Assembly (NCBI GenBank): GCA_963828385.1
Contig: CAWHEF010000002.1
Location: forward strand, 1,116,001 to 1,180,000
Reading direction: 5' to 3'
Length of the DNA: 64,000 bases
Source of the DNA: Bog-756 sp963828385
GTDB lineage: Bacteria > Actinomycetota > Acidimicrobiia > Acidimicrobiales > RAAP-2
Part shown: positions 1-8,769 of the stretch, piece by piece
How the letters are laid out: the number at the start of each line of letters is the position of its first letter
How positions within the stretch are numbered: the first letter of the stretch is position 1
The notes under the pieces: model-generated
What the model was told of the DNA's origin: nothing
The model's database searches: none
What the model saw: the letters and a program-made list of their open reading frames with translations, nothing else
Translations under genes and position numbers: made by a program

Positions 1-433
1 GATCTCACTCGAGTTCTGGACCGGTCGCCGAGTGGGCCCTCCCCAAGGGTCGGGGCACCGGACACGGACCTGTCGGGCGCTCCAGGGGGCCGCCGGTGGT
101 CGATGACCGAGGTCATTGACGTGATCGAGCGCCGACCCTCCGAGTTGGCGGAAAGGCTCGAGCGAGCTGCGGAGCTCTCACCGGGCTGCAGCAGGCAGCC
201 CCTCGCTTCGGAACGGGGGGTCGTTCCGGAGCCGGGCATTCGGGGCGTCGCCTTCAGCGACAGCCGGCATGGTCACGGCAAGCGCACGGAGTCGACGTTC
301 TCATTCGAGCTCGCTCCTCCGGGACGGTAGGCCAGTAGGCCGGCGGACGGCCGGGGGGAGGACCGTATGCGGAGCGGCCGCGGGCCGGCGATCGGATGCC
401 GCGTCTCACCCGCCCTCTTCGTCGGGACGTGAA
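1..433. other. No supportable gene
   Basis: This 433-base stretch follows the 3' end of the minus-strand coupling-protein gene. A plus-strand open frame of 75 codons (103-330) exists, but it has no recognisable motif, no ribosome-binding site and no TAnnnT box before it. I see no minus-strand frame of useful length. Nothing here resembles a tRNA, repeat or clear hairpin. Confidence 0.5.
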
Positions 434-2010
434 TCAAGGCACGGTCCGGTCATGTCCCAGCTCGGTCGTCCTCCCGAGTGTCGAACTGCTGGCAGGGACG
501 ACGCCGATGCCCGGGTCCGGTCCGGACCGATCCAACTCGCGGCCCGGTCCGGCCAGGACAGACCAAGGGTGGACCGCATGGGCGGGTGCGAGCGGGATCC
601 AACCAGGACGGTTGTGATGGTCGAAGGCAAGAGCGTGACCTGGTCGACCGTGGGTGATGGCATCGACGGGCAACCGGCGCCTCCACTGCGTGGCGACGCT
701 CTCGGCGACGTGTGGTCGACCGCCTGTGATGAGATCGGTGAACGGTCGGTCGGTGAGAGACCGTCCGGAGGACACGCTGCGGACCGGGATCTCTTCGTCG
801 CCCGCCAACGTCGACAGGGCCTCGAGCGTGGCGACGTCGCCGATGCCGGGAAGGACGACCGTCGAGCCGAACAGCGAGGGGAACCCGTCGGCCCTCGCCA
901 TCCACCGATGCCTGGCCTGGGACAGGTCCTGCAGGCAGGCCAGCGTCACCACTCCCTGTCCGCCGCCTTCGCTGACCATCGAAGGGAGCTCGGGTAGAGG
1001 AGCGATGTTGGCGACCTCGTCGAGGGCCAACAAGACCGGAGCCGACGATGGATCGAGGTCGTGCCCGGCGCGCAGCTCGTAGGCGGAGCGGCGCACATGT
1101 TCGATCAATCCGACCACCATGGGGGCCACCAGTGCCTGGCGGTGAGCGGGAGCGGCCACGTAGATGGTGTCGGACGAGGTGACGAAGGTGCGTCCGTCGA
1201 ATTCGGGAGCGGACGTCGTTGCCAGTGCCTCCTCGGACCGAAAGCTGGTCAGTGTCCCCGAGGCGGTGGACCAGATGCCGCTCAACTCCCGATCGTCGGT
1301 GGCGACCAGACCATCCAGAAGGTTGCGTGCGAGCGCGGTGGGCTGGCCGGGGCCGCCGGCCAGGATCTGCTGGGCCGGAAGAGCCTGGCGGCGATCTACC
1401 CAGGTCAGAACGGTGCGCATGTCCCCCCCGTCGAGTGCGGCGGCGTGCAGAAGCGGGGCGAGGAGGGCCTCCGCCCGCTCCGTCCAGTGCGACGACTCCG
1501 GAGGACGGTGACCCGGCCCTCCAACGTCGACCAGCGAGCGGGCGACGGCGAGCGCACCGGTCCAGGTCGAGCACCCTTGGAGCGGAGACCAGCGCAGCGG
1601 CCTGACGCCGGCCGGCGTCTGCACCGAACCGGTCGGGTCGAACAGATAGCAGTTGCCGACTGCAGCTCGAGCGTTGCATGTCGCCTCGAGGACATCTGGC
1701 TTCGTCGACGTCGTCAGCACAGGACCGTTGCAGCCCAGAACGTTCGGAATGATGAATCCGCTCGTCTTCCCCGACCTCGGTGGGCCCAACGCGAGGACGG
1801 AATGTTGGGCGTTCGCGTAGTACCAATCGGATCGGTCATGGCCGAGGTAGATGCCGTGCCGAGCGCGCTCGAAACTGCGCGAGAACGACGCGATGGACCG
1901 GATTCGGGGCTTGCTGCGACAAATTCTGAAGATTTTTTTTCAACGGGTTCAACGCCTCTCTTGAACGCCTCCAGGCGATCCGGATCAAAGGCGGTTTCAG
2001 ATTCCCGCAA
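434..2010 (-). CDS. VirD4/TraG-like type IV coupling ATPase with a frame change at A8
   Basis: The main frame (434-1939) encodes a P-loop ATPase of the VirD4/TraG/TraD family, which in conjugation or type IV secretion couples DNA or protein substrate to the channel. The Walker A motif GPPRSGKT begins one codon after a TTG at 1789, and Walker B (VLLALDEVAN) lies about 250 residues later, followed by the TraM-recognition-like stretch around LPELPSMVSEGGGQG. Coding character continues upstream of 1789 (GIYLGHDRSDWYYANAQ) with no start codon, up to a stop at 1940-1942 next to eight A residues (coding strand; T8 on plus, 1933-1940). A second frame (TTG at 2010; RESETAFDPDRLEAFKRG) runs into the same A8 as GAA AAA AAA, so a -1 slip joins them into about 525 residues. 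No transmembrane segment is seen at the N terminus. The true 5' end is unsure: protein-like sequence also precedes 2010 without a start codon. No other transfer genes are visible. Confidence 0.75.
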
Positions 2011-2184
2011 GAGCGGCTCGAAATGCCGCTGTCGATTTATCGTTGCAGATCAACACCTTTTTGTCCACTGCCGGATGGCGTATGCATCGGCGATACAACG
2101 TCGAAGCGCGGTTCGCATCGCCGACACCGAGTTTCTCGGGTCCTGACGAAAAGTCGGTGCACGCTGTGGAGGAAGCGGATTTGC

Positions 2185-2218
2185 TTGACCTAGCGCGGAA
2201 AACCCATTTTGCTAGTAG
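2185..2218 (+). promoter_or_regulatory. Possible HU promoter
   Basis: TTGACC (2185-2190) and TAGTAG (2213-2218) lie upstream of the HU start. The 22-base spacing is longer than the usual 16-18, so only the -10-like element is moderately persuasive. The interval also has to serve the divergent coupling-protein gene. Confidence 0.25.
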
Positions 2219-2233
2219 GAGTTGCGTATCACT

Positions 2234-2239
2234 GAGGAG
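2234..2239 (+). promoter_or_regulatory. Ribosome-binding site fixing the HU start
   Basis: GAGGAG ends directly against an in-frame ATG at 2240, too close to serve it, but is six bases from the GTG at 2246. The GTG gives the usual HU beginning (M)NRSEL, so it is taken as the start. Confidence 0.7.
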
Positions 2240-2245
2240 ATGATC

Positions 2246-2989
2246 GTGAACAGATCAGAACTCGTCAGGACGGTGAGCGCGTCGACCGAGTCGACTCGCA
2301 AATCCGTCGGTGACGCGTTCGATGTTCTGTTCGAAACGATCATCGCCGAGGTGCGGTCCGGGCGAAAGGTCACGGTGGTCGGGTTTGGAACGTTCCATCC
2401 GGTCAGACGGGGTCCTCGTGTGGGTCGTAATCCGAGGACGGGTGCAGTGGTACCAATCCCCGCGTCGAAGGCAGTCCGGTTCGCCACCGGTTCGGCGTTC
2501 AAGTCGGCGTTGAGCTCCAAGGAGGAACCATCAATGGCAGTCAAAAGAGCACCAACCAAACGCACGGCCAAGAAATCCCCGGCCCGCAAGACTGCGGCGA
2601 GGAAGTCCTCGGCCAAAAAGGCGGTGAAGAAGGCCCCGGCCCGGAAGTCCACGGCCAAGAAGAAGTCCGCAGCCAAGCGGGCCCCGGCCCGGAAGTCCAC
2701 GGCCAGGAAGTCCACGGCCAAACGGACGGCGAAGCGCTCACCGGCCCGGAAGACCAGCGGTCGCAAGGCCGCGGCCAGGAAGTCCACCGCCAAACGGACG
2801 GCGAAGCGCTCACCGGCTCGGAAGTCGGCGGCCCGGAAGTCCACCGGTCGGAAGAAGTCCGCAGCCAAGCGGGCCCCGGCCCGGAAGTCCACAGCCAGGA
2901 AGTCCGCGCCCCGCAAGTCCACCGCCAAGCGGACGGCCAAGCGGTCACCGGCGAGCCGGGTGACGAAGCGGACGGCCAAGCGGCGCTAG
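2246..2989 (+). CDS. HU family DNA-binding protein with histone-H1-like basic tail
   Basis: The protein is 247 residues. Residues 1 to about 90 are a complete HU/IHF fold (NRSELVRTVS start, VGFGTFHPVRRGPRVGRNPRTG arm region, IPASKAVRF). The rest is a low-complexity tail built almost entirely of Lys, Arg, Ala, Ser, Thr and Pro in variants of KSTARKSTAKRTAKRSPARK. This layout matches mycobacterial HupB and streptomycete HupS, nucleoid proteins whose tails compact DNA and can be modified post-translationally. Here the tail is longer than the folded domain. The DNA shows recent internal duplication: a perfect 40-bp repeat at 2661-2700 and 2853-2892, and a 29-bp repeat at 2717-2745 and 2789-2817. 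The gene stands alone, divergent from the coupling-protein gene. A second HU without tail lies at 14357. Confidence 0.95.
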   Translation: MNRSELVRTVSASTESTRKSVGDAFDVLFETIIAEVRSGRKVTVVGFGTFHPVRRGPRVGRNPRTGAVVPIPASKAVRFATGSAFKSALSSKEEPSMAVKRAPTKRTAKKSPARKTAARKSSAKKAVKKAPARKSTAKKKSAAKRAPARKSTARKSTAKRTAKRSPARKTSGRKAAARKSTAKRTAKRSPARKSAARKSTGRKKSAAKRAPARKSTARKSAPRKSTAKRTAKRSPASRVTKRTAKRR

Positions 2990-3025
2990 CTCGACACCGC
3001 CGGACGCCGGCAAACCACGCCGACG

Positions 3026-3059
3026 CGGAGTGTGGGGGCCGTGTGGCCCTCACACTCCG
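3026..3059. terminator. Bidirectional terminator hairpin
   Basis: A stem of about 15 bp (CGGAGTGTG... paired with ...CACACTCCG, one G:T pair inside) closes a 4-base loop. It lies between the convergent ends of the HU gene (2989) and the deacetylase gene (3068). There is no U tract on either side, as is common for actinobacterial terminators. Confidence 0.7.
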
Positions 3060-3067
3060 GTTGCCGG

Positions 3068-3973
3068 TCAGACGTCTCCGATGAGCCGGTAGGCCTCGCC
3101 GGCGCTGGTCCCGGCGAACCAGCCATGATCGGCCAGCTGATGGCGGACTCTGGCCTCGAACTCCGTTCGGCTGGTGGGTGCGTTCTCACCTGTCGCCGAC
3201 CGGTCGATCGCCATCGTCGAGGTGTACTGGCTGGAGTGGCAGAGAAGGGCGTCGATCTTCGTCGACTCGAACCCGACGACGTTCTCCACGTGGTTGGGCA
3301 GGTCGGCCTCCCACAACAAGAGGGCGTCCGGCCGATGGGATGCGGTTCCGATCTCGGGAAGATAGTGGGGGTCCCGTGCGGCCACGACGGCGTCCACCGT
3401 GGCGAACCCGGCGGCACGATGATCGGGGTGCAGCCGGTATCGGCGCCAGGGATCGTGGCCGAGCACGACCTCTGGTTTGACCCGACGGATGACGGCGGCG
3501 ATCTCGGTCTGCTCGCTGGGACCGTTTACGAGTGTCCCGTCGATCCGCCCGAGGAACGCGACCCGATCGGCCCGCGTGCCGTCTGGCCCCGGTCCGCCGT
3601 CGATCACCGAAGCGGCTGCCCGGCTCTCCTCTTCACGGGTGACGGCGAGGGCGGCTGGGTCGGTCTCGGGGTCCCAGCTTCCCTTGGAGCCGTCGGTGAG
3701 GACGAGGTGGTGGACACGGCAGCCGGCGGCCGCCCACTTCGCCAGGGTGCCTCCGGAACCGAATTCGATGTCGTCGGGGTGGGCGCCGATGGCGAGCGCC
3801 ACCCCAGGCACGGGAAGGTCGACCGTCGGTGGTCCGTCGACTGGGAGGTCGCCGACCGGCAGACCGCTCGGGCCGGGTCGGGTGGGGCGGCCGGTTCGCC
3901 CCGATGGGCCCGGTGGATCGTGGCGGCCGCGCTGCGGCACCCGGCCGGCACGACCTCGTCCGGGTGCGGTCAC
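3068..3973 (-). CDS. PIG-L/LmbE family N-acetylglucosaminyl deacetylase
   Basis: This is a predicted zinc-dependent deacetylase of about 301 residues. The fold begins with GVALAIGAHPDDIEFGSGG (HPDD at residues 65-68, zinc ligands) and contains a second metal motif, HPDHRAAG. These are the hallmarks of the family that includes MshB (mycothiol), BshB (bacillithiol) and LmbE. The GTG start at 3973 overlaps the TGA of the upstream CofC gene by four bases (GTGA), so the two are probably translationally coupled. The first 50 or so residues are Pro/Gly/Arg-rich and may be unstructured; a later GTG nearer the fold cannot be excluded. The substrate is not evident. Mycothiol-type thiol metabolism is possible but untested. 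Confidence 0.85.
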   Translation of the reverse strand: MTAPGRGRAGRVPQRGRHDPPGPSGRTGRPTRPGPSGLPVGDLPVDGPPTVDLPVPGVALAIGAHPDDIEFGSGGTLAKWAAAGCRVHHLVLTDGSKGSWDPETDPAALAVTREEESRAAASVIDGGPGPDGTRADRVAFLGRIDGTLVNGPSEQTEIAAVIRRVKPEVVLGHDPWRRYRLHPDHRAAGFATVDAVVAARDPHYLPEIGTASHRPDALLLWEADLPNHVENVVGFESTKIDALLCHSSQYTSTMAIDRSATGENAPTSRTEFEARVRHQLADHGWFAGTSAGEAYRLIGDV

Positions 3974-4590
3974 CTCTGGTAGAGCGTGGCCAGCGAGGCG
4001 AGGTCGTCGGGAAGGTCGACGTCCCAGGCCAGGTCGGGTCGGTCGAGCACCCGGACCGGCAGCCCGGTCCGCTCGGCCTCGAACCGGTGCCGGGCGAAGG
4101 AACCGGGGCCGTACGAGAAGCGGAAACCGGCATCGGATGGCAGGGCGATCACGTTGGTGCCGTTGCCTACCCGGTCCGGGACGAGCGAGATGGCGTCGAG
4201 CTCGCCGACCCGGTCGAGGCCCGAAGCCCGGGGAAGGTCGGCGTGAGACACCGTCACGTGGGCGACACCTTCGGCCCGGAGGTAGGCGACGCCGGCTTCC
4301 ACGGCGCCGTTCAGCCCTCGACCGGGCTCCCAGATGACGAGAACCCCTCGGCTCCGAGCCCACTCCGCCACAGCGTTGTCGTCGCACACCACGGCCACGG
4401 GCAGGGAGCGGGCGGCACTGACCACGTGGTCGGCCATGGCCATGGCCAGTTCGGCGCGCTGGTGAATGTCGATCGTGTCACCGAGCCGTCTCTTCGCCCG
4501 GCTGAACGCTTTGACCGGGATGAGGACCGCCCGCGGGCCGAGGTCGAGCGGGAGACCGGACCTCGGGAGGTCGTGGGGAGCATCCGCCAC
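3970..4590 (-). CDS. cofC: CofC/FbiD-like guanylyltransferase, coenzyme F420 biosynthesis
   Basis: The 206-residue nucleotidyltransferase has the CofC opening VLIPVKAFSRAKRRLG, a GTP-binding segment (VVCDD), the acidic VSHADLP stretch, and a DVDLPDDL end typical of the family. CofC/FbiD transfers GMP to 2-phospholactate or phosphoenolpyruvate to start F420 side-chain assembly. The start is set at GTG 4590 because a TACACT box lies six bases upstream. An ATG at 4656 would add 22 residues of poor character and abut the divergent cyclase start. The gene precedes and overlaps the PIG-L deacetylase. Other F420 genes (fbiA/B/C) are not in this window, but an FDOR-type oxidoreductase is at 32555-33016. 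Confidence 0.85.
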   Translation of the reverse strand: MADAPHDLPRSGLPLDLGPRAVLIPVKAFSRAKRRLGDTIDIHQRAELAMAMADHVVSAARSLPVAVVCDDNAVAEWARSRGVLVIWEPGRGLNGAVEAGVAYLRAEGVAHVTVSHADLPRASGLDRVGELDAISLVPDRVGNGTNVIALPSDAGFRFSYGPGSFARHRFEAERTGLPVRVLDRPDLAWDVDLPDDLASLATLYQR

Positions 4591-4596
4591 CGCGAC

Positions 4597-4602
4597 AGTG
4601 TA
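4597..4602 (-). promoter_or_regulatory. Leaderless -10 box for cofC
   Basis: TACACT (read on the minus strand) ends six bases before the GTG at 4590, with no Shine-Dalgarno sequence. It lies only about 45 bp from the -10 box of the divergent cyclase gene. Confidence 0.55.
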
Positions 4603-4644
4603 GGTGCGGGCACCAGAACCCAGATCCGGCGTGCAACCGCCGCG

Positions 4645-4650
4645 TAGGGT
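4645..4650 (+). promoter_or_regulatory. Leaderless -10 box for the adenylate cyclase
   Basis: TAGGGT followed by six bases and the GTG at 4657, with no ribosome-binding site. Confidence 0.55.
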
Positions 4651-4656
4651 GGGCAT

Positions 4657-6060
4657 GTGCCCGACGAACCGGAAGGCAGTGGCGAGGAGCGCCTCGAGGT
4701 CCGGGCTGCCGCCCTGGCCCGGGTGCGCTCACTACTCGTCGGCTTGGGATGCTCCGTGGAGGAGATCGATCGTGCGGTCGCGGACGACGTGCTCGATCTC
4801 CTCGTCGTGGATCGTCTCGTGGTGCCGTCGTCGCGCCGCCTCACACAGGAGGACGTGACCGAGCTGACCGGGCTGCCGCCCGAGACCACCCATCGTTTCT
4901 GGCGGGCGCTCGGCTTCCTCGATGTCGAGGACGACGAGGCGGCCTTCACCGATATGGACATCGAGGCCGCCCGACTGTTCCAGACAATGGTGCGTATTGG
5001 CCTGGTGGACGAGGAGGGTGCCGTCCAGATGGCCCGGGTCATCGGGTCCTCCATGGCGCGGATCGCCGAGGCCGAGGCCGGTCCGGGTGCGACGCCGATG
5101 TTGGTGAGCACAAATGACAGCGTCCTCGACGCCGATTCGTTCGCCAGGCTCGCCGGGGAGTCGCTCCCGGCGATGGCGCGGATGCTCGAGTATGTCTGGC
5201 GACGGCACCTCCAGGCCGCCACCCGCCGGGCCATGCTCATCAGAGCGCGTCGTGAGGACGAGGGGATAGGCCCGTTCCTTGCCATCGGATTCGCCGACAT
5301 GGTCGGGTTCACGACGCTCAGCCAGCATCTCGATGACGCGGAGCTGGCGGTCGTGGTGGCCAGGTTCGAGGTGCTGGCCCACGACATCGTGGTGGGACTG
5401 GGTGGACGGGTCGTCAAGATGATCGGTGACGAGGTCATGTTCACGGTGGCGGACGTGCAGAGCGCAGCCGAGATGGGCCTCGGCCTGGCCGAGGCCTATG
5501 CCGACGACGAGCTGCTCTCCGATGTGCGGGTGGCGCTGGCATTCGGTCATGTTCTCCAGCAGGAAGGCGACTACTACGGCCCGGTGGTGAACCTGGCCAA
5601 TCGGCTGGTGGGGATGGCCCGGCCGGGCAGCGTTCTGATCTCGGACGGCTTTCGCACGGCTCTCAAGGCAGCGGGGAGCGATTCGGCGTTCACGGCGCGT
5701 CCACTGCGGATGCGAACGCTCCGGGACATCGGCCGGGTCCAGGTCTGGAAGCTGGGCCGTCCGGCCGGGGAAGGGGCACCGGAACGGGGTCGGGGCTTCC
5801 GGTGGGAGCGGATCGAAGGGGTCTTGCGCGACCTCGAGGAGCTCCGAGTCCAGGGCCAACGGGTCCTCGCTCCCAAGGAGGACGCACCGAACGACCGCGC
5901 GCGCGCCAGCGAGGAGCGCGGCACCGAGGAGCGCGGCACCGAGGAGCGCGGCAGCGAGGAGCGCGGCAGCGAGGAGCGTCCCGCTCAGCGCCGCGGCCGG
6001 CGGACGGCAGCGTCCGGCGGAGGGCGTACCTCAGAGCGATCCGGGCGCCATCCCGACTGA
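4657..6060 (+). CDS. Class III adenylate cyclase with N-terminal pH-sensor-like domain
   Basis: This 467-residue protein is probably cytosolic and makes cAMP from ATP. Residues about 15-190 resemble the helical regulatory domain of the mycobacterial pH-sensing cyclase Rv1264 (LTQEDVTELTGLPPETTHRFWRALGF region). The catalytic domain follows at about 205-370. Metal ligands are Asp214 (FADMVGFTTLS) and Asp258 (KMIGDEVMF). Lys254 and Asp305 (GDYYG) are the adenine-selecting pair, and Asn312 and Arg316 (NLANR) are the transition-state residues, so the enzyme should be active and ATP-specific. The C-terminal tail is basic/acidic low complexity with five EERG(T/S) units from a 15-bp minisatellite. 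GTG start with a leaderless -10 box. The gene is divergent from cofC and convergent with the mannosidase gene. Confidence 0.92.
   Translation: MPDEPEGSGEERLEVRAAALARVRSLLVGLGCSVEEIDRAVADDVLDLLVVDRLVVPSSRRLTQEDVTELTGLPPETTHRFWRALGFLDVEDDEAAFTDMDIEAARLFQTMVRIGLVDEEGAVQMARVIGSSMARIAEAEAGPGATPMLVSTNDSVLDADSFARLAGESLPAMARMLEYVWRRHLQAATRRAMLIRARREDEGIGPFLAIGFADMVGFTTLSQHLDDAELAVVVARFEVLAHDIVVGLGGRVVKMIGDEVMFTVADVQSAAEMGLGLAEAYADDELLSDVRVALAFGHVLQQEGDYYGPVVNLANRLVGMARPGSVLISDGFRTALKAAGSDSAFTARPLRMRTLRDIGRVQVWKLGRPAGEGAPERGRGFRWERIEGVLRDLEELRVQGQRVLAPKEDAPNDRARASEERGTEERGTEERGSEERGSEERPAQRRGRRTAASGGGRTSERSGRHPD
5906..5979 (+). repeat. 15-bp tandem repeat in the cyclase C-terminal tail
   Basis: About five copies of a unit close to GGCACCGAGGAGCGC, differing mainly by ACC/AGC, encode EERGT/EERGS. 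The in-frame 15-bp period means copy-number change would lengthen the tail without breaking the frame. Confidence 0.9.
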
Positions 6061-6087
6061 TGCCCGGGGCGCGACAGGAATGTGCGC

Positions 6088-8769
6088 TCAGGCCGGATCG
6101 AGCCTCACGGTGGCGATCCCGTGCGGACGAAGATCGAAGGAGCCGGCGAACGGACCGAGACGGCGACCCCGCAGGTCTACGAGGCAACCGGATCGGCCTG
6201 GGATCTCGACGGTCGTACCCCGATCGGCAGGGTTGAAGACGCGCACCTCCACGAGATCGTCTACCCGGCGGACCGCCGACACCTCGGCTCCGCTCACGCT
6301 TAAGGCCACGCCGGATCCGGAGCGGTCCCCGCCGCCGGTGGCGGAGGCCACGATCAGCGGGAGGAGCACGTCGTCGGCCAACCGGTACGGGTCCTCGACG
6401 TCGCCAACCTGCAGGGCGTAGAACACGTCCACCTCTCCGAGGCACTGGGAGCCGCGGAGGGGGGTCAGCGGCCCGGCAGGAAGCGGTCTCGTGGCCATCC
6501 CGATGCGCGACAGCATGCCGGTGGCCCGCAACAGGGTGAGCGCCAGAGCCCCGGCCCGGGGCGACCCGGCCGGGCCCGATGCGATCTCGATCAGCTCGTA
6601 CTCGAGCAGGCCCTCGTGAACCACGGTGAGTCCGCCTGCCGATACGAACCGTCTCGACGGATAGGTCGGTAGCCCCGCCTCCTCGATCCTGCCTTCGGCG
6701 AAAAGACCGCGCTCGACGATGTCGAACGCGCACTCTGCCCGGGACCCGAGCGCCGGCTGTGGCAGGGGCAGATGGACCCGCAGCCGGTGATCGCGGCACG
6801 GATTGACGAACCGCGTGTGCACCCTGACCGCCGGGTCGTCAGCCCCCACCTCGATGGTGGTCACGACGTCGACGTTCCGGCTCCCGACCCTCGCCCTCTT
6901 CATGTCGTCCACATGGTCGGGCCATACATAGGCGGCATGCACGGTGACGATCGCTCGAACCGGACCCCGCTCCTCGATGGTGATCTCGACGGACTCCGGG
7001 CTGTCCACGACAGAGTCCACGGCCGGTGGCGAGTAGTTGTAGGTGTCGCCGTGATCGCCTCCGTCCACGAGCTGGCCGAACCCGGGTCTCCCGTCGATCG
7101 AGAACGTTCCGTCGATGGGATCGACCGACAGGTCCACCAGACCGTTGCTGACGGCGACCGAGCCGGTGGGGAGGTCTCCGACCCGCACGGGGTGGGACAG
7201 CCTCGCCGGGGCGAAGGGGGCCCATCCGAAGCCGGGGACCGGGCGCTGGCGGGCGAGGACACGGCGAATCGGCGGCTGGTCGAGGTGGATCCTGACCTCG
7301 GTGTCGGGTCGGGCCGCGAGTCGGGTGTAGAGGTCGCGCTTGACCGCCTCGATGGGCACGCCCTCCCGAGGCTCGGTCCCGATCACGGCGGTGACGTCGA
7401 GCCCGGTCTCGTCCTCGTCCATGGAGACATCGATCACGAACGTGTCACCATCGACCCTCGAGCCCTGCAAGAGCCCGAGGAGGCTCCGGGCCTGGGAGCC
7501 GTCGAGCGTGATGGAACCGGGCAGTCCAAACCGCTCCGAGAGCACCTGCACGTCAGGGCCGGGCCGGTCCGCCGCCGTCACCACCAGCTCGACCATTCCG
7601 CCCCGCTCTCGGTGCGACGGGTTGACAGCCACGGGACCTGGGTTGGAGACGGTGGCCCCGAACGCCGCCAGTGCGGCGTCGACGAGACCGGCTCCAATCT
7701 GGTGGGCCTCTGCGTACCGGTGGAGGACGGCGTCCACGACCTCGTCGGCCGAGCAGGCGCAGACCGAGTCGTGAGCGGCGTTGTGGATCAGCCTGGTCCA
7801 CGCCAGCTCCAGAAAGCGGCCGGGCCACCGAGGGGTGTCGAGCAGGAGGGCGGAGAGCGGCTCGGCCAGGCGCTCGATCACCCGCTCGGCCCGTGACGCG
7901 GCCTGCTTCACATCCACGCGGTTCGAGCCCACTCCCATCAACAGGTTCGCCCGGGCTCCCGATCGCAGCTCGCCCTCCCAGGCGGGCAGCCCTTCACTGG
8001 GAGCATCGTGGAGGTACCCGGGCAGTGACGAGACGGAGAGCTCGTAGTCCGACTGCATCCTGTTGACCTCGTCGACCACCCGGCCGATCCACGGCTGGGC
8101 ACGGTGATGGTCCGTGCCGTTCATGAGCAGCAGCGGGTCGCCTTCGGCCAGGAAGGCGCCGACCTCGTCGAGGTGGGCGTCGAGCCTGCGCACCAGGGCC
8201 TTGGCGTCGTCAGGCAGAGCGGCTCCGTTGCCGTACCCGGACATCAGGTACTCGGCTCGGACCTCCGATCCGTCCGGGGAGCGCCAGGTGAACCCGGAAC
8301 GGTCGATCGTGGAGGGGACGCCGCGCCACACCACGGCATGGTCGATCCCGGCCAGGGACAGCAGCTGGGGCATCTGGGCGATGTGGCCGAACATGTCAGG
8401 CAGGTAGCCGACGTCCATGGCCCCACCGAGCTCGGCACCCCTCGCCATCCCCGTCTGCAGGTTCCGCACGATGGTCTCGCCCGACACGAGGAACTCGTCC
8501 ATGAGCACGGTCCACGGGCCGAACCAGAGCCGTGATGCGGTCCGAAGCTGACGGAGACGATCGGCGCACTCCGGTCGGACCTCGAGGTAGTCGTCGATGA
8601 CGGCCATCTGGCCGTCCAGGAGGAAGTGCCGATACGAATGGTCGGCCTCCATCAGATCGAGCAGGGAGTCCAAGGCGCCGACCAGGTCCATGCGGAACGT
8701 CTGGAACGGCGCGTACCACTCCCGGTCCCAATGCGTGTGGGCGACCACCGCCACCCGACGGGGGGTCAC
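6088..8769 (-). CDS. Glycoside hydrolase family 38 alpha-mannosidase
   Basis: This large retaining exo-mannosidase has 893 residues, within the usual range of GH38. The N terminus has the zinc-site motif HTHWDREWY (AVVAHTHWDREWYAPF) near residue 12. The catalytic nucleophile is predicted to be Asp125 in the PDMFGHIAQMPQ motif. A later WxGxxxELAWTRLIHNAAHDS stretch is the family's conserved helical-domain segment. The C-terminal half is the beta-sandwich typical of the family. No signal peptide is seen, so the enzyme is probably cytosolic and trims mannosides taken up or recycled inside the cell. The GTG start at 8769 overlaps the stop of the small upstream gene by four bases, which suggests coupled translation. 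Confidence 0.93.
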   Translation of the reverse strand: MTPRRVAVVAHTHWDREWYAPFQTFRMDLVGALDSLLDLMEADHSYRHFLLDGQMAVIDDYLEVRPECADRLRQLRTASRLWFGPWTVLMDEFLVSGETIVRNLQTGMARGAELGGAMDVGYLPDMFGHIAQMPQLLSLAGIDHAVVWRGVPSTIDRSGFTWRSPDGSEVRAEYLMSGYGNGAALPDDAKALVRRLDAHLDEVGAFLAEGDPLLLMNGTDHHRAQPWIGRVVDEVNRMQSDYELSVSSLPGYLHDAPSEGLPAWEGELRSGARANLLMGVGSNRVDVKQAASRAERVIERLAEPLSALLLDTPRWPGRFLELAWTRLIHNAAHDSVCACSADEVVDAVLHRYAEAHQIGAGLVDAALAAFGATVSNPGPVAVNPSHRERGGMVELVVTAADRPGPDVQVLSERFGLPGSITLDGSQARSLLGLLQGSRVDGDTFVIDVSMDEDETGLDVTAVIGTEPREGVPIEAVKRDLYTRLAARPDTEVRIHLDQPPIRRVLARQRPVPGFGWAPFAPARLSHPVRVGDLPTGSVAVSNGLVDLSVDPIDGTFSIDGRPGFGQLVDGGDHGDTYNYSPPAVDSVVDSPESVEITIEERGPVRAIVTVHAAYVWPDHVDDMKRARVGSRNVDVVTTIEVGADDPAVRVHTRFVNPCRDHRLRVHLPLPQPALGSRAECAFDIVERGLFAEGRIEEAGLPTYPSRRFVSAGGLTVVHEGLLEYELIEIASGPAGSPRAGALALTLLRATGMLSRIGMATRPLPAGPLTPLRGSQCLGEVDVFYALQVGDVEDPYRLADDVLLPLIVASATGGGDRSGSGVALSVSGAEVSAVRRVDDLVEVRVFNPADRGTTVEIPGRSGCLVDLRGRRLGPFAGSFDLRPHGIATVRLDPA

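Noticed and set aside
103..330. 75-codon plus-strand frame near the left edge
   Set aside because: No start signal, motif or coding-like composition beyond being open.
2549..2986. Repeated DNA in the HU tail as a possible CRISPR array or mobile repeat
   Set aside because: Units are in-frame codons of a Lys/Ala tail, irregular in spacing and without spacers.
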